A stretch of 64,000 bases of DNA from Bradyrhizobium jicamae (GTDB lineage Bacteria > Pseudomonadota > Alphaproteobacteria > Rhizobiales > Xanthobacteraceae): positions 62,001-126,000 of the forward strand of contig NZ_JAFCKQ010000014.1 of the NCBI RefSeq assembly GCF_018130215.1, written 5' to 3'. How positions within the stretch are numbered: position 1 is the stretch's first letter; every line of letters begins with the position of its first letter. Positions 1 to 7,703 of the stretch are shown piece by piece. The translations under genes were made by a program, and so were the position numbers. The notes under the pieces were generated by a model. That model saw only the letters and a program-made list of their open reading frames with translations, made no database searches and was not told the DNA's origin.

Positions 1-689
1 GCGGCCAGCACGCCGGTGGCGTGGCCTTCGCGAACGCCCTCGACCAGATGATCGAGGTTGCCGACCCCGCCGGACGCGATCACCGGTACGGGAACACTGT
101 CGGCGATCGCGCGGGTGAGCGGCAGGTCAAACCCCTGCCGGGTGCCGTCGCGGTCCATCGAGGTCAGCAGGATCTCGCCTGCGCCGAGCGCAACCACCTC
201 CTGGGCGTATTCGATGGCGTCGATCCCGGTGGCATTACGTCCACCATGAGTGAAGATCTCCCACCGGTCCGAGCCGCCGGCGCGCTTGACCCGCTTGGCG
301 TCGATCGCGACCACGATGCATTGCTCGCCGAACTTCTCCGCCGCTTCCTTCACGAACTCCCGGCGGCTGACCGCCGCCGAATTGATCGAGACCTTGTCGG
401 CGCCGGACCGCAGCAGGGTCTTGATGTCCTCGACCGTGCGGACGCCCCCGCCGACCGTCAGCGGCATGAAGCAGGCCTCCGCCGTCCGGCGCACCACATC
501 CAGGATAATGCCGCGGTTCTCATGGGTGGCGGTAATGTCCAGGAAAGTGAGTTCGTCGGCGCCGGCGGCGTCATAGGCGATCGCAGCCTCGACCGGATCG
601 CCGGCATCGCGCAGGTCGACGAAATTGACGCCCTTCACCACGCGCCCGTCCTTCACGTCGAGACAGGGGATCACGCGAACCTTGAACAT
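1..689 (-). CDS. hisF: Imidazole glycerol phosphate synthase cyclase subunit HisF (partial, 3' end outside window)
   Basis: HisF joins HisH to convert PRFAR plus glutamine-derived ammonia into imidazole glycerol phosphate and AICAR in cytoplasmic histidine synthesis. The start reads MFKVRVIPCLDVKDGRVVKG, which carries the catalytic Asp of the first barrel strand (PCLD). About 229 codons are present, so only the last few tens of residues of the TIM barrel lie left of the window. The ATG (687-689) follows the hisA stop by 9 bases, and an AGGAGAGG ribosome-binding site overlaps that stop, so translation is probably coupled. It is the last visible gene of a leftward hisB-DUF2628-hisH-hisA-hisF run. 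Identity is near certain. Confidence 0.97.
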   Translation of the reverse strand, partial: MFKVRVIPCLDVKDGRVVKGVNFVDLRDAGDPVEAAIAYDAAGADELTFLDITATHENRGIILDVVRRTAEACFMPLTVGGGVRTVEDIKTLLRSGADKVSINSAAVSRREFVKEAAEKFGEQCIVVAIDAKRVKRAGGSDRWEIFTHGGRNATGIDAIEYAQEVVALGAGEILLTSMDRDGTRQGFDLPLTRAIADSVPVPVIASGGVGNLDHLVEGVREGHATGVLA

Positions 690-698
690 ATTCCTCTC

Positions 699-1448
699 CT
701 AGGCCGCGGTTCGAGCGTTCTTGATCAGGGCCAGCGCGGCTGCCGGATCGAGGCGGCCGTCATAGAGCGCGCGGCCCACGATTGCGCCGGCCAGCTTCCT
801 GGCACGCGGCTCCAGCAGCGCCTTGACGTCGTCGATCGAGGCAAAGCCACCGGAGGCGATCACCGGGATCGAGATGCGCTCGGCGAGCCCTATCGTCGCA
901 TCGAGGTTGAGACCCTTGAGCAGGCCGTCGCGCGCGATGTCGGTGAAGATGATCGCGGCGACTCCGGCGTCCTCGAAGCGCTGCGCGATCTCGAGTGCCG
1001 TGACATGCGACGTCTCCGCCCAGCCTTCGACCGCGACCTTGCCGTCGCGCGCATCGAGACCGACGGCAACCCGGCCGGGGAATTTCTTCGCTGCGCCCTT
1101 CACGAGCTCCGGATCGCGCACCGCGGCGGTGCCGATGATCACGCGCGTGATGCCCTTGTCGAGCCACGCCTCAATGGTCTGGAGATCGCGGATGCCGCCG
1201 CCAAGCTGCACCGGCATGGTGACGGCCTTCAGCATTGCCTCGACCGCATGCGCGTTCATCGGCTTGCCGGCAAAGGCGCCGTCGAGATCGACGACATGGA
1301 GATATTCGAAGCCCTGCGCAGCGAAGGCCCGCGCCTGCGCCGCCGGATCGAGATTGAAAACGGTGGCGCGCGCCATGTCGCCCTGCTCCAGGCGCACGCA
1401 CTGGCCGTTCTTCAGGTCAACCGCGGGAAAGAGGATCACGGCTTCCAC
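699..1448 (-). CDS. hisA: ProFAR isomerase HisA
   Basis: 1-(5-phosphoribosyl)-5-[(5-phosphoribosylamino)methylideneamino]imidazole-4-carboxamide isomerase, the step before HisHF. The 249-residue (beta/alpha)8 barrel starts with ILFPAVDLKNGQCVRL, containing the catalytic Asp of strand 1. It has the phosphate-binding GGGIR segment near residue 85, FTDIARDG with the second catalytic Asp near residue 170, and ASGGF near residue 200. Length is normal. The ATG overlaps the end of hisH by 13 bases, which suggests translational coupling. An internal start at the GTG-coded Val a few residues in is possible, because most homologues begin at ILFPA. Confidence 0.97.
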   Translation of the reverse strand: MEAVILFPAVDLKNGQCVRLEQGDMARATVFNLDPAAQARAFAAQGFEYLHVVDLDGAFAGKPMNAHAVEAMLKAVTMPVQLGGGIRDLQTIEAWLDKGITRVIIGTAAVRDPELVKGAAKKFPGRVAVGLDARDGKVAVEGWAETSHVTALEIAQRFEDAGVAAIIFTDIARDGLLKGLNLDATIGLAERISIPVIASGGFASIDDVKALLEPRARKLAGAIVGRALYDGRLDPAAALALIKNARTAA

Positions 1449-2086
1449 TTCAAGAAATTCGAGATCAAAGCGAGGCCGAAGCGCTGGCTTTTCTCGGGGT
1501 GAAACTGGGTGCCAACAGCGGTGTCCTTGGCCACGATCGCGGTGACTGGACCGCCATAGTCGGCGCGTGCCAGCACGTCCGCCTCATTGGCGGCGTTGAG
1601 GTGATAGGAGTGCACGAAATAGGCATGACGCCCCTTCGGCCCGAGCGGCAGCCGCTCCACCACCGGGTGCTCGCGGACGAGGTCGAGCGTGTTCCAGCCC
1701 ATGTGCGGGACCTTGAGGCCTTCATCGCGCGGCTCGATCTTCACGACATCGCCCGTGATCCAGTCAAAACCCGCGGTCGTGACGTGCTCCTTGCCGCGCG
1801 TCGCCATCAGCTGCATGCCGACGCAGATGCCGAAGAACGGCCGCGCCTTGACACGCACCGCTTCGGTGAGCGCCTCCAGCATGCCGTCGACCGCGTCGAC
1901 ACCACGACGGCAGTCGGCAAAGGCGCCGACGCCGGGCAGCACGATGCGGTCGGCGCGATACACCGCATCGGGATCACGGGTCACCTTGATGGCTTGCGGA
2001 TCCTCCATGCTGCGGGCGGCGCGCTCGAAGGCTTTCGCCGCGGAATGCAGATTGCCGGAGCCGTAATCGATGATTGCAACAGTCAT
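1436..2086 (-). CDS. hisH: Imidazole glycerol phosphate synthase glutaminase subunit HisH
   Basis: Class I glutamine amidotransferase that supplies ammonia to HisF. The chosen start gives MTVAIIDYGSGNLHSAAKAF, 216 residues, normal for HisH. The nucleophile Cys lies in FFGICVGMQL, and the His/Glu of the triad lie in GTQFHPEKSQ near the C terminus. The oxyanion strand is in the PGVGAF segment. The open frame extends far upstream, but the ATG at 2084-2086 has a perfect AGGAGG seven bases ahead and overlaps the upstream DUF2628 stop as ATGA. The enzyme therefore appears translationally coupled to a non-histidine gene. Confidence 0.97.
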   Translation of the reverse strand: MTVAIIDYGSGNLHSAAKAFERAARSMEDPQAIKVTRDPDAVYRADRIVLPGVGAFADCRRGVDAVDGMLEALTEAVRVKARPFFGICVGMQLMATRGKEHVTTAGFDWITGDVVKIEPRDEGLKVPHMGWNTLDLVREHPVVERLPLGPKGRHAYFVHSYHLNAANEADVLARADYGGPVTAIVAKDTAVGTQFHPEKSQRFGLALISNFLKWKP

Positions 2087-2613
2087 CGCGATCCTCCTGG
2101 CTCTGGAAACAATCCGATAATGCCGCCCTGCGGCAGCGGCGGTGCTTTCGAGAACGGCTGGCCGGGAATGGTCCGGGTCGGCGGCGGTGCGCCGCGGTCG
2201 ACCGACCTCTGATCGTTGACGAGGCCGCGATGCCCCGCCGTCCAGCGCTCGAAGAAGCGGCGCTCGGCGGCCTCCTCGCAGTCCGCCACCACGATGTCGA
2301 GCTGGCGCCATTTGCGCCGCGACAGCGTCCAGCGCCGCAGGCTCGCCGCCTCCAACCCCATCAGCAGTGCCAGCACCAGGTCGACAAAAAAGATCGCACC
2401 GCGCCCGACGCCGAGCCAGGCAAGAGCGAAATCGATCGCAAAGGTCAGGACGATCCAGCCGAACAGCGCCAGCCACAGCCGATGCCAGGCAAGCCAGATC
2501 ACGCTCGCGACCGCGGCCCAGAAATGGAAGCCGTCGCGCACGAAGGCGAACTTGTCGGTCGCCGCAAGATCGGCACCGTTCCCCGTCGGGGCATGCACTG
2601 TGTAGACCGGCAT
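2083..2613 (-). CDS. DUF2628 family membrane protein inside the his operon
   Basis: A 176-residue protein starting MPVYTVHAPTGNGADLAATD, a beginning typical of DUF2628 proteins of unknown function. After about 25 soluble residues come two or three closely spaced hydrophobic stretches (roughly residues 30-70 and 75-95, rich in Trp, Leu and Phe). A charged domain follows (RRKWRQLDIVVADCEEAAERRFFERW), then a Pro/Gly-rich tail ending PEPGGSR. I infer an inner-membrane protein with a cytosolic C-terminal part. It sits 40 bases after hisB, and its TGA overlaps the hisH ATG (ATGA), so it is cotranslated with histidine enzymes. No enzymatic motif is seen, and any role in histidine metabolism is unproven. 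Confidence 0.85.
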   Translation of the reverse strand: MPVYTVHAPTGNGADLAATDKFAFVRDGFHFWAAVASVIWLAWHRLWLALFGWIVLTFAIDFALAWLGVGRGAIFFVDLVLALLMGLEAASLRRWTLSRRKWRQLDIVVADCEEAAERRFFERWTAGHRGLVNDQRSVDRGAPPPTRTIPGQPFSKAPPLPQGGIIGLFPEPGGSR

Positions 2614-2653
2614 CCGGAACTCCGCCGAATTGGTAGGCCGAAATGGTAGATGG

Positions 2654-3247
2654 TCAGCCGCCGAGCTGACCCTTCGTCGAGGGCACCTCGCCCGAGGCGC
2701 GCGGATCGATCGCGACAGCTGCCCGGAGCGCCCTGGCCAAACCCTTGAAGCAGGATTCGGCGATATGATGGCTGTTCTCGCCATATAGGGTCTCGACGTG
2801 CAAAGTCACGCCCGCATTCATCGTGAATGCGTTGAACCACTCGCGCACCAGCTCGGTGTCGAACTCGCCGATCTTGTCGCGCGGGAAGTCGGCCTTGAAC
2901 ACCAGCACCGGACGGCCGGAAATGTCGATCACGACGCGCGACAGCGTCTCGTCCATCGGCATGTGGATCGAGGCATAGCGGGTGATGCCGGCCATGTTGC
3001 CGAGCGCCTGCTTCACGGCCTGACCAAGCGCGATTCCGACGTCTTCGGTGGTGTGGTGGTAATCGACATGGAGATCGCCATCCGCCTTCACCGTGATGTC
3101 GATGCGCGAATGGCGGGCCAGGAGGTCGAGCATATGGTCGAAGAAGCCGATTCCGGTCGAAACCGTGGACACGCCCGTTCCATCGAGGTTCACCGTCACC
3201 TCGATGTCGGTCTCCTTGGTCTTGCGCCTGATGGTTGCGGTGCGCAT
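2654..3247 (-). CDS. hisB: Imidazoleglycerol-phosphate dehydratase HisB
   Basis: Mn-dependent dehydration of imidazole glycerol phosphate to imidazole acetol phosphate. The 197 residues form the monofunctional dehydratase found outside enterobacteria. Metal-binding His/Glu motifs are visible: FFDHMLD near residue 36, DYHHTTEDVGI near residue 62, and the repeated-half motif NSHHIAESCFKG near residue 160. The start (MRTATIRRKTKETDIEV) is the usual one. It is the first visible gene of the leftward histidine run and is divergent from hslV, with 172 bases between them holding both promoters. Confidence 0.98.
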   Translation of the reverse strand: MRTATIRRKTKETDIEVTVNLDGTGVSTVSTGIGFFDHMLDLLARHSRIDITVKADGDLHVDYHHTTEDVGIALGQAVKQALGNMAGITRYASIHMPMDETLSRVVIDISGRPVLVFKADFPRDKIGEFDTELVREWFNAFTMNAGVTLHVETLYGENSHHIAESCFKGLARALRAAVAIDPRASGEVPSTKGQLGG

Positions 3248-3368
3248 GAAGATTAAGCTTTCCCGTGCCGAAAACGCCGGTCTTTTAACAGGCCGATGTC
3301 ACCTTCGCTACTGCGGGATGACGCCGAAAAGCCCAAAACTTCCGGCCATGGTGAGCAAAATCCCCCGA

Positions 3369-3397
3369 TTGTAACCCCCTGCCCGACCGCCTAAATC
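3369..3397 (+). promoter_or_regulatory. Candidate heat-shock type promoter upstream of hslV
   Basis: TTGTAA (3369-3374) and TAAATC (3392-3397) are separated by 17 bases, ending 23 bases before the hslV ATG. With flanking bases the -10 side reads CCTAAATCTG, close to the alphaproteobacterial RpoH pattern CYTATNTNNG; the -35 side is a weaker fit to CTTGAA. Heat-shock control would suit HslVU. This is a reading by eye, with no transcript evidence. Confidence 0.35.
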
Positions 3398-3419
3398 TGC
3401 CCCCAGAGAGAGGTAACCT

Positions 3420-3977
3420 ATGCAAGCATCCCCAAACGAGCTGCCGGTCTGGCATGGCACCACGATTTGCACCGTCCGCAAGGGCGGCAAGGTCGTGATC
3501 GGCGGCGACGGGCAGGTCTCGATCGGCCAGACCGTGATCAAGGCCAATGCAAAAAAGGTCCGCCGGATCGGCAAGGGCGACGTGATCGGCGGCTTTGCCG
3601 GCGCCACCGCCGATGCCTTCACCCTGTTCGAGCGGCTCGAAAGCAAGCTGGAGCAATATCCGGGGCAGTTGACCCGGGCGGCCGTCGAGCTCGCCAAGGA
3701 CTGGCGTACCGACCGCTATCTGCGCCGGCTCGAGGCCATGATGATCGTCGCGGACAAGGACGTCTCCCTGGTCTTGACCGGCACCGGCGACGTGCTGGAG
3801 CCTGAATCCGGCGTCATGGCGATCGGCTCCGGGGGGAACTATGCGCTCGCCGCCGCCCGCGCATTGATCGACACCGACAAGGACGCCGAGACCATCGTGC
3901 GCCGCGCGCTCGATATCGCGGCCGATATCTGCGTCTTCACCAACAGGAACGTGACGATCGAGACGATCGGCGGCTGA
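3420..3977 (+). CDS. hslV: HslV (ClpQ) peptidase subunit of the HslUV protease
   Basis: Proteasome-like Thr peptidase that stacks with the HslU ATPase ring to degrade unfolded or tagged cytosolic proteins. The 185-residue frame has the catalytic segment TTICTVRKGGKVVIGGDGQ, with the nucleophile Thr at residue 14 or 15. There is thus a short N-terminal leader (MQASPNELPVWHG) that must be removed for activity; Escherichia coli HslV loses only Met. Downstream GDVIGGFAGATADAFTL and AIGSGGNYALAAARAL are family signatures. The start follows AGAGAGG. Its partner hslU lies 551 bases downstream, beyond an acetyltransferase gene. Confidence 0.97.
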   Translation: MQASPNELPVWHGTTICTVRKGGKVVIGGDGQVSIGQTVIKANAKKVRRIGKGDVIGGFAGATADAFTLFERLESKLEQYPGQLTRAAVELAKDWRTDRYLRRLEAMMIVADKDVSLVLTGTGDVLEPESGVMAIGSGGNYALAAARALIDTDKDAETIVRRALDIAADICVFTNRNVTIETIGG

Positions 3978-3979
3978 GC

Positions 3980-4465
3980 ATGGCTGGCCCCTATCGCTTT
4001 CGCCCGATGACGACGGACGACCTGCCGCTGGTCAAGCGGTGGCTCACGCTGCCGCATGTCCGGGAGTGGTGGGGCGATCCGGCAGAGCAATATGCGCTGG
4101 TCAGCGGCGACCTCGACGAGCCGGCGATGGACCAGTTCATCGTCACGACCACGGAGCGCGATTTCGGCTACATCCAGTGCTATGACCTGACCGCGTGGGA
4201 TTCCGGCTTCGGCCGCCAGCCCGGGGGAGCGCGCGGCATCGACCTGTTCATCGGCGAACCCGGCATGATCGAGCTTGGTCATGGTGCCGCGCTGATCCGC
4301 AGCTTCGTCGAGGAGCGGCTGGCGCAAGGCGTCCCGCGAATCCTCACCGATCCCAGCCCGGCGAACGAACGTGCGGTCCGCGCCTATGAGAAGGCGGGCT
4401 TCCGCAGGACGCGCATGGTCGAGACACCAGACGGACCGGCGCTCTTGATGGTCCGCGACGCATGA
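3980..4465 (+). CDS. GNAT-family N-acetyltransferase between hslV and hslU
   Basis: A 161-residue acetyl-CoA dependent N-acetyltransferase resembling the RimJ / aminoglycoside 6'-acetyltransferase branch. It begins YRFRPMTTDDLPLVKRWL, and WW(G)DP follows near residue 30. The acetyl-CoA region is GIDLFIGEPGMIELGHGAAL, where the usual Q/RxxGxG/A loop appears as LGHGAAL. PSPANERAVRAYEKAGFR is the typical GNAT motif B near the C terminus. It starts 2 bases after the hslV stop, so it is almost certainly cotranscribed with hslV and perhaps hslU. The substrate cannot be read from sequence; drug resistance should not be assumed. Confidence 0.9.
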   Translation: MAGPYRFRPMTTDDLPLVKRWLTLPHVREWWGDPAEQYALVSGDLDEPAMDQFIVTTTERDFGYIQCYDLTAWDSGFGRQPGGARGIDLFIGEPGMIELGHGAALIRSFVEERLAQGVPRILTDPSPANERAVRAYEKAGFRRTRMVETPDGPALLMVRDA

Positions 4466-4528
4466 CACCAAGGTCGCAGGCACGGAACAGCGCTTGCCGA
4501 CGGCTTTCTTTCAACCTAGCTAGAGCCC

Positions 4529-5833
4529 ATGACCGACTTCTCCCCCCGTGAAATCGTTTCCGAACTTGACCGCTTTATCGTCGGCCAGGGCGACGCCAAG
4601 CGTGCGGTGTCGATCGCCCTGCGCAATCGCTGGCGGCGGCTGCAGCTTGCCGGTTCCTTGCGCGAGGAGGTTCTGCCCAAGAACATCCTGATGATCGGGC
4701 CGACCGGCGTCGGCAAGACCGAGATCGCGCGGCGGCTGGCCAAGCTCGCGGGCGCGCCGTTCCTCAAGGTCGAGGCCACCAAGTTCACCGAGGTCGGCTA
4801 TGTCGGCCGCGACGTCGAGCAGATCGTCCGCGACCTCGTCGAGGTTGCGATCACGCAAACCCGCGAGCGCAAGCGCAAGGACGTCCAGGCACGTGCCCAG
4901 CTCGCGGCTGAAGAGCGCGTGCTGGATGCCCTGGTCGGTGCGTCCTCCAGCCCTGCGACGCGCGAATCGTTCCGCAAGAAGCTGCGCGCAGGCGAGCTCA
5001 ACGACAAGGAAATCGAGATCGAGACCCAGTCGTCCGGCAGCGGCATGCCGATGTTCGAGATCCCCGGCATGCCCGGCGCCCAGATGGGCGCGATCTCGCT
5101 CGGCGACATCTTCGGCAAGATGGGCGGGCGCAGCAAGACGCGCCGCCTCACGGTCGAAGGCTCGCACGAGATCCTGGTCAACGAGGAATCCGACAAGCTG
5201 CTCGACACCGACCAGCTGGTGCTGGAAGCGATCAGCGCGGTCGAGAACAACGGCATCGTGTTCCTCGACGAGATCGACAAGATCTGCGTGCGCGAGAACC
5301 GCGCCGGCGGCGACGTCTCGCGCGAAGGCGTGCAGCGCGACCTGCTGCCGCTGATCGAGGGGACCACGGTCTCGACCAAGCACGGCACCGTCAAGACCGA
5401 CCACATCCTGTTCATCGCCTCGGGCGCATTCCACATCGCAAAGCCGTCGGACCTGCTGCCCGAGTTGCAGGGCCGCCTGCCGATCCGCGTCGAGTTGCAG
5501 GCGCTGACGCGGGACGACATGCGCCGGATCCTGACCGAGCCCGAGGCGTCGCTGATCAAGCAATACGTCGCGCTGATGAAAACCGAGGGCGTGACGCTCG
5601 AGATCACCGATGGCGCGATCGACGCGCTGGCCGACATCGCCGTTGCCGTCAATTCGACGGTCGAGAACATCGGCGCGCGGCGATTGCAGACCGTGATGGA
5701 GCGGGTGCTGGACGACATCTCCTTCACCGCGCCCGACCGCAACGGCGAGACCATCCAGGTCGACGCCGATTACGTGACCCGGCATGTCGGCGACCTCGCC
5801 AAGAACACCGATCTCAGCCGGTTTATTTTGTAG
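4529..5833 (+). CDS. hslU: HslU (ClpY) ATPase subunit of the HslUV protease
   Basis: AAA+ unfoldase of the HslUV complex. It has 434 residues, the normal length. It starts MTDFSPREIVSELDRFIVGQ, and Walker A GPTGVGKTE lies near residue 57. GYVGRDVEQIVRDL carries the pore motif. The I-domain (about 110-240) includes a Met/Gly-rich stretch (GMPMFEIPGMPGAQMG). Walker B is FLDEIDK near residue 250, sensor 1 lies in HILFIASGAFH, and sensor 2 is in NIGARRLQTVMERV. It ends in the conserved SRFIL tail that docks into HslV. It lies 63 bases after the acetyltransferase stop. Confidence 0.98.
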   Translation: MTDFSPREIVSELDRFIVGQGDAKRAVSIALRNRWRRLQLAGSLREEVLPKNILMIGPTGVGKTEIARRLAKLAGAPFLKVEATKFTEVGYVGRDVEQIVRDLVEVAITQTRERKRKDVQARAQLAAEERVLDALVGASSSPATRESFRKKLRAGELNDKEIEIETQSSGSGMPMFEIPGMPGAQMGAISLGDIFGKMGGRSKTRRLTVEGSHEILVNEESDKLLDTDQLVLEAISAVENNGIVFLDEIDKICVRENRAGGDVSREGVQRDLLPLIEGTTVSTKHGTVKTDHILFIASGAFHIAKPSDLLPELQGRLPIRVELQALTRDDMRRILTEPEASLIKQYVALMKTEGVTLEITDGAIDALADIAVAVNSTVENIGARRLQTVMERVLDDISFTAPDRNGETIQVDADYVTRHVGDLAKNTDLSRFIL

Positions 5834-5854
5834 GCCTTGCAGCTAAGATCGCCC

Positions 5855-5953
5855 GTCCCTGCGCAAGCAGGGACCCATAACCACCGGCGACCATTATGGA
5901 AGCGCGTAGCGGCCCCGGCCTTCGCCAAATGCAGGCTGGTGGTCATGGGTCCC
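5855..5953. repeat. Dispersed palindromic repeat after hslU
   Basis: A hairpin GTCCCTGC-GCAA-GCAGGGAC (5855-5874) overlaps the left arm of a longer inverted repeat. GGGACCCATAACCACC (5870-5885) pairs with GGTGGTCATGGGTCCC (5938-5953), one mismatch. I recognise the GGGACCCATAACCACC type as a family common between genes in Bradyrhizobium. It has no T-run, so it is not a standard intrinsic terminator, though it may act as an mRNA 3' end stabiliser for hslU. Confidence 0.7.
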
Positions 5954-5982
5954 GGTTCGCCCTTCGCCTGGCCGGGACGACA

Positions 5983-7113
5983 ATGAGTCTTGATTTGAGA
6001 TTTTGGCAAAACCCCTGGCGCCTGCTGCTGGCCATCAACGCCGCCGTCATGCTCGGGGTGTTTCTGGTCAAGATCCGGCTGCCGCCATACGTCCCCTACA
6101 TCCACCTGCTGGTCGACTATCACTACGGCTTCACCAAGCGCGCGCTGGTCGGCGCCATCGTCTCACTGTTCACCGACAAGGTGCCGGTGTGGCTGGTGTT
6201 TGCGCTCGCCGGCGCGATCTGGCTGGTGACGCTCGGCCTGTTCGCAAAGCTGTTTCGCCGCACCTTCGGCTTTGACGATGCGCATTTGCCGCTGTTCGTC
6301 TTCATCGCGGGATCGCCGTTCTTCCTGAAGAATTTCATGCACACGCTCGGCCATTTCGACATCTATGGCTGCGCGCTGACGATCGTGCTGCTGCTGATCC
6401 CGGCGCGCTCCATCGCCTATGTGCTGGTGGCCGCGCTGATGTCGGTCGTGCTGATCCTGATCCATCACATCTTCGTCCTGATGTACGTGCCGACCATTGC
6501 GGCCATCGTGGTGCTGCGCCTCTACCTCGTGCAGGGTGTGACGCCGCGCAATGCCGCGGCCGGGATCGTGGCGCTGGCAGCAGTCGGCATCCTGTTCCTG
6601 GTCGCGCAATTCGCCGGCACGGTCGATGTGCCCTATGACGAATTCCTTCGCCATCTGCGGGACCGGATGGTCGATCCATCGCGGACCGATCTGCTTCAGT
6701 TCGGCTACATCTGGTATCAGCCGCTGTCGAAGGAGATCACCGATACCTGGGCCCGCATGCCCTCGAACATCCTCGGCATCCCGGTGTTTGCGCTCCTGAT
6801 CTGGCTGCACGCACCGCTGTGGCGCTATTTCGCACGGCTGATCGGCGCGCTCGGCAGCGACTTGCATCGGAAAGTCGTGATAGCGGCGATCATGATGATC
6901 AGCGCCGGCTACCTCATCATGTTCGCGGTCGTGTTCGACTATTCGCGCTGGATCTCGAACTGGGCGGTCTGCATGTTCCTGATGCTGCATGCGGTGAAGA
7001 TGCTGCCGTCGTCGAAGGACGTGCCGATGATCCCGCCAGACGATCGCGGCACGAACACCTTCGGCTGGGTCGTCACGCTGATCCCGCGCGTCGGGATCGT
7101 GCGACCGTTCTAG
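5983..7113 (+). CDS. Polytopic membrane protein of unknown function
   Basis: A 376-residue protein from the ATG at 5983 (MSLDLRFWQNPWRLLLAINA). The frame is open upstream through the repeat, but that part has no protein-like features. Hydrophobic segments recur about every 40 residues, with an estimated nine or ten membrane spans. A periplasmic or cytosolic loop near residues 215-265 contains YDEFLRHLRDRMVDPSRTD. The C terminus (PSSKDVPMIPPDDRG) is soluble. The layout resembles bacterial glycosyltransferase-like or polymer-export membrane proteins, but no motif supports a function. It converges with the Smr gene and overlaps it by 4 bases. Confidence 0.75.
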   Translation: MSLDLRFWQNPWRLLLAINAAVMLGVFLVKIRLPPYVPYIHLLVDYHYGFTKRALVGAIVSLFTDKVPVWLVFALAGAIWLVTLGLFAKLFRRTFGFDDAHLPLFVFIAGSPFFLKNFMHTLGHFDIYGCALTIVLLLIPARSIAYVLVAALMSVVLILIHHIFVLMYVPTIAAIVVLRLYLVQGVTPRNAAAGIVALAAVGILFLVAQFAGTVDVPYDEFLRHLRDRMVDPSRTDLLQFGYIWYQPLSKEITDTWARMPSNILGIPVFALLIWLHAPLWRYFARLIGALGSDLHRKVVIAAIMMISAGYLIMFAVVFDYSRWISNWAVCMFLMLHAVKMLPSSKDVPMIPPDDRGTNTFGWVVTLIPRVGIVRPF

Positions 7114-7703
7114 CCGCGGGCTCTCCGCACGCGCACATAGAGGGCGCCCTCGCCGCCGTGGCCGATATGGGCTTCCTCGAAGCCGACGACCAGCGAGCGG
7201 AATTCCGGCAGGCTGAGCCATTCCGGCACCTGGCGCCGCAGCACGCCGCGCTCCGGGTCCGCCCCGCCGACCTTGCCCTTGCCGGTGATGACGAGCACGA
7301 AGGTCAGCCCGTCGTGATGGGCGCGCTGCAGGAAGTCGAACAGCACCCGATGCGCGCGCGTCTGCGTCATCCCGTGCAGATCGAGCCTTGCGTCGATCTC
7401 ATGCCTGCCGCGCGACAGTTTCGCGCGCTCGCGGCGGCCGATCGGCGCCAGCGGCGGCACTTGCGGCCGCGGTACCGGGACGGCCTTCACGGGCGTTTGC
7501 GGTTTGACCGGCACGGGCTTGGCCGCAATGTGGGGCGTGGCCGCGTCGTGGGATGCGGCATGAGCTTTCGCCTGCGCGGGCTTCTTGCGCAGCGGCTTGA
7601 CCTGTTTCGCAACGCTCTCCCACAGCGCGCGCTCCTCCTCGCTCAGCGCACGCTTGCGCCGCGATGGGGCGGAGAGATCGGGAATCGGTGCGGGGCGCTT
7701 CAT
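7110..7703 (-). CDS. Smr/MutS2-type domain protein
   Basis: A 197-residue protein with a C-terminal Smr domain. LDLHGMTQTRAHRVLFDFL (about 108-126), VLVITGKGKVGG (about 135-146) and HGGEGALYVRVRR at the end match the LDLHG and GxGxHS/G motifs of Smr nicking or RNA-cleaving nucleases. The first 90 residues are basic and Pro/Lys/Ala-rich, probably disordered. Its ATG overlaps the mltA stop as ATGA, so it is cotranslated with the lytic transglycosylase in a Tim44-mltA-Smr run. This order is common in Rhizobiales. Nucleic-acid cleavage is inferred from the family only. Confidence 0.92.
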   Translation of the reverse strand: MKRPAPIPDLSAPSRRKRALSEEERALWESVAKQVKPLRKKPAQAKAHAASHDAATPHIAAKPVPVKPQTPVKAVPVPRPQVPPLAPIGRRERAKLSRGRHEIDARLDLHGMTQTRAHRVLFDFLQRAHHDGLTFVLVITGKGKVGGADPERGVLRRQVPEWLSLPEFRSLVVGFEEAHIGHGGEGALYVRVRRARG

